Of a stretch of 64,000 nt of DNA, positions 62,275 through 64,000 are shown in pieces (position 1 is the first letter of the stretch; each line of letters opens with the position of its first letter). The DNA comes from Stenotrophomonas bentonitica (GTDB lineage Bacteria > Pseudomonadota > Gammaproteobacteria > Xanthomonadales > Xanthomonadaceae), in NCBI RefSeq assembly GCF_013185915.1, contig NZ_JAAZUH010000003.1, positions 186,001 through 250,000 on the forward strand. Direction: 5' to 3'. The notes beneath the pieces were generated by a model. The model was not told where the DNA came from and searched no databases. It saw only the letters and a list, made by a program, of their open reading frames with translations. A program made the position numbers and the translations under genes.

Positions 62275-64000
62275 TCATCCCCGCGGCTTGGTCGGGTTCA
62301 ACAGGTTTCCGAAGAACACCGCGTTCAACAGCAACCGCTCGGTGCCATGCCAGTACTTGCGGTGGGCCGGGTCATCGGCGAACAGCACTACGTTGCCCTG
62401 CCCCTGCGGCGAGACCAGCAGCCAGGCGGCACCGGCCACGCGGGTGCGGTTGCTCTCCGACAGATACCCGTTCACCCGGGGCGTCTCGTCGATCCTCACC
62501 ACCGTGGAAAAGGCATTGCGGCTCGGCTTGAAACTGATGCCGTTTTCCTTGTTCACCGCCAGCTGGTTGCGCGGCAGGCCGAAGCCCAGCGGGTGGCTGG
62601 TGTCGACGTCGGCACTGAGGATGTTGCCGCTGACCCGCTCGATCGCGGCGATGTCGCGCTGGTCGCCGAAGGCGCGACGGGCGCTGTCGGGCTCCTTCTC
62701 TTCGGCACCCAGCACTTCATCGCTGAGCTTCTGCTCGATGGCCCACTTGGACGCGCTGCCGTAGGTGACCAGCGAACCGCCGGCGTTGATCCAGCGCTTC
62801 AGCGCAGCCACTGCAGCCGCATCCACGCCGCCGTAGGTGCCACCGGAGAGCACGATGGTGGTGTAGCGGTCCAGGTTGACCTTGCCCAGCTGCGCTGGGT
62901 CCAGCTTGCTGGCCGGCAGCTGCACCTGCTGGTCGAGCAGGAACCACGCCGAGCCGATCTCGGTGGCGCTCACGCCCTCGCCCATCACCAGCGCCACCGC
63001 CGGCTTGCGCAGCGCCTTGACGCTGTCGCTGCCGAGGTCGATGCCGCTGCGGCTCTGACCGCTGGCCAGCGCATGCACCTGTACGCCGCTGCTGCGCGCC
63101 ACCTCGTCCACCACTGCCAGCAGTGCATCACCGGCCAAGGTCTGCCCGGCTACGGGAATCACCACGCTGCCGCGCGCGAAGGCCTGCTCGCCGCCTGCGG
63201 TAGCGGCGGTGAACGGCTGGAACGCGGCACGGGTTACCACGCCCCTGGCCTGCAGCGCGTACAGCGCTCGGCTGGCGTTGTAGTCGCGCCAGTCGAACAC
63301 GTAGGCGTAGCCCGCCTGGCCACCGCTTACGCCACCGCGTTCGGCCGGCAGTGCATTGATGCGTTCACCCGCATCCAAGCGGCTGCGGCTGCCGGCGAAG
63401 GCCAGTCCGTAGGCCGGCGCAATGGCATACGAGGTACTGCCGTAGAACACATCGCCCTTGATCGGCGGTGTTTCGGCGAAGATCGAATGCACCAGGCGGA
63501 ACTGCGGCTGCGCGGTTGGCACCACGTACGCACTGCCCGGTTCGAAGCGCTGACCGTCGACGGTCACTGAAGAGGTCAATGCCTGCACGGTGATCTGGTG
63601 CTGCAGCAGCAGGTCGAGCAGGCGCCGGGTCAGGCCCGGGTCCTTGGCGTCGCCGAACACGAACGCCTTCACCGGTTGCTGGTTGGCCTGCTTCAACGCC
63701 GACTGGAAGAATTCCTTCTGCAGCTTCAGCAGCCCCTCGCGCTCGGTGACCGCACCGCGCACGGTGCCCAGCCCGGTGGCGACCTGGTTGCGGATGGTGA
63801 AGGGGAAGGTCAGCAGGCCGTTCACCGATTCCTGCACGCGGCCGCGCGAGCTGGCCTGTTCCACGGTTACGCCTACCGCGCCGTGGAAGTCCGGATAGGT
63901 CGAGCCGTACACCGGCGAGAAGTTGTCGAAGTTTTCCCCGGTGTAATACAGCGAGCCGAGTGCATCCAGTGACTGCGCGTGATACTTCGCCAGGGTCTTG
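62275..64000 (-). CDS. M14-type zinc carboxypeptidase family protein, C-terminal part
   Basis: At least 574 residues of a large exported peptidase-like protein whose N-terminus lies beyond the right edge; the frame stays open to base 64000 (LAKYHAQSLDALGSLYY). The visible start has ENFDNFSPVYGSTYPDFHG then VGVTVEQASSRG, which fits the end of an M14 peptidase domain including a possible catalytic Glu. The rest is a beta-rich and Rossmann-like C-terminal region (TTIVLSGGTYGGVDAAAVAAL) seen in the large peptidase M14 proteins of this group. Zinc ligands are not in view, so activity cannot be judged. The SMAG pair lies beyond its stop. Confidence 0.75.
   Translation of the reverse strand, partial: KTLAKYHAQSLDALGSLYYTGENFDNFSPVYGSTYPDFHGAVGVTVEQASSRGRVQESVNGLLTFPFTIRNQVATGLGTVRGAVTEREGLLKLQKEFFQSALKQANQQPVKAFVFGDAKDPGLTRRLLDLLLQHQITVQALTSSVTVDGQRFEPGSAYVVPTAQPQFRLVHSIFAETPPIKGDVFYGSTSYAIAPAYGLAFAGSRSRLDAGERINALPAERGGVSGGQAGYAYVFDWRDYNASRALYALQARGVVTRAAFQPFTAATAGGEQAFARGSVVIPVAGQTLAGDALLAVVDEVARSSGVQVHALASGQSRSGIDLGSDSVKALRKPAVALVMGEGVSATEIGSAWFLLDQQVQLPASKLDPAQLGKVNLDRYTTIVLSGGTYGGVDAAAVAALKRWINAGGSLVTYGSASKWAIEQKLSDEVLGAEEKEPDSARRAFGDQRDIAAIERVSGNILSADVDTSHPLGFGLPRNQLAVNKENGISFKPSRNAFSTVVRIDETPRVNGYLSESNRTRVAGAAWLLVSPQGQGNVVLFADDPAHRKYWHGTERLLLNAVFFGNLLNPTKPRG

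Overview
The window looks like a chromosome segment of a Stenotrophomonas or close Xanthomonadaceae relative. The evidence is: the orders holC-valS, pssA-(unknown)-rimI and maiA/fahA; a bifunctional XanA/SpgM-type phosphomannomutase; rmlBACD beside etfBA; a cell-surface polysaccharide locus lying between etfA and metB, the known hypervariable LPS site of Xanthomonas; and many short GTAG-headed palindromes of the SMAG (REP) type typical of S. maltophilia. GC is high throughout, with a visibly more AT-rich stretch from about 35 to 52 kb, as expected for an exchanged O-antigen locus. No rRNA, tRNA, insertion sequence, prophage or CRISPR array was seen.

Layout. 1-7.6 kb: housekeeping genes (end of holC, valS, the minus-strand operon pssA-(HolD-like?)-rimI, a DUF4124 protein, proS, an H-NS-like protein). 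7.7-13.4 kb: a ThrE-type exporter, a four-gene MlaE/F/D-plus-lipoprotein ABC lipid transport operon, and an AlkB-like oxygenase. 13.6-18.1 kb: a UDP-glucuronate decarboxylase facing a five-gene overlapping GtrA/GtrB/GT-C glycosylation module. 18.7-21.2 kb: a SymE-like toxin gene with a possible antisense RNA, then a large WbsX-RgpF rhamnan-type protein. 21.2-29 kb: a 3-oxoacid CoA-transferase pair, xanA, xanB and rmlBACD, which make GDP-mannose and dTDP-L-rhamnose. 29.2-31.9 kb: etfBA and a flippase-like membrane protein.

31.9-52.6 kb is the most interesting part. On the plus strand are a HAD-UbiA fusion, a DprE1-like flavoenzyme, a DprE2-like SDR, a methyltransferase, an epimerase-like protein, a flavoprotein, a GtrA protein and a GT-C-like membrane protein. 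The core order closely resembles the mycobacterial decaprenylphosphoryl-D-arabinose (DPA) genes Rv3806c, Rv3789 (GtrA), dprE1, dprE2 and aftA (GT-C). It is read here as a proteobacterial pathway that makes polyprenyl-phosphoryl D-arabinofuranose and uses it in the periplasm. Beside it are two divergent pairs, each a GT-C-like membrane protein plus a small exported protein. Transcribed inward from metB is an ABC-dependent O-antigen export set: Wzm, Wzt with a C-terminal sugar-binding domain, a hexapeptide acetyltransferase, a methyltransferase with a long coiled coil (possible WbdD-like chain terminator or ruler), and two CgeB/GT4-type glycosyltransferase genes. A working model is that a rhamnose/mannose-type backbone is built on the cytoplasmic side, capped and exported by Wzm/Wzt, and then decorated in the periplasm with lipid-linked arabinofuranose and perhaps xylose.

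52.6-64 kb: metB and a cystathionine beta-synthase, a DUF465 protein, a DUF4398/OmpA pair, pilU, maiA with fahA (tyrosine breakdown), rhlE, and the 3' part of a large M14-type carboxypeptidase. Limits: functions are read from motifs and gene order by eye. No alignments, structure prediction or searches were run.
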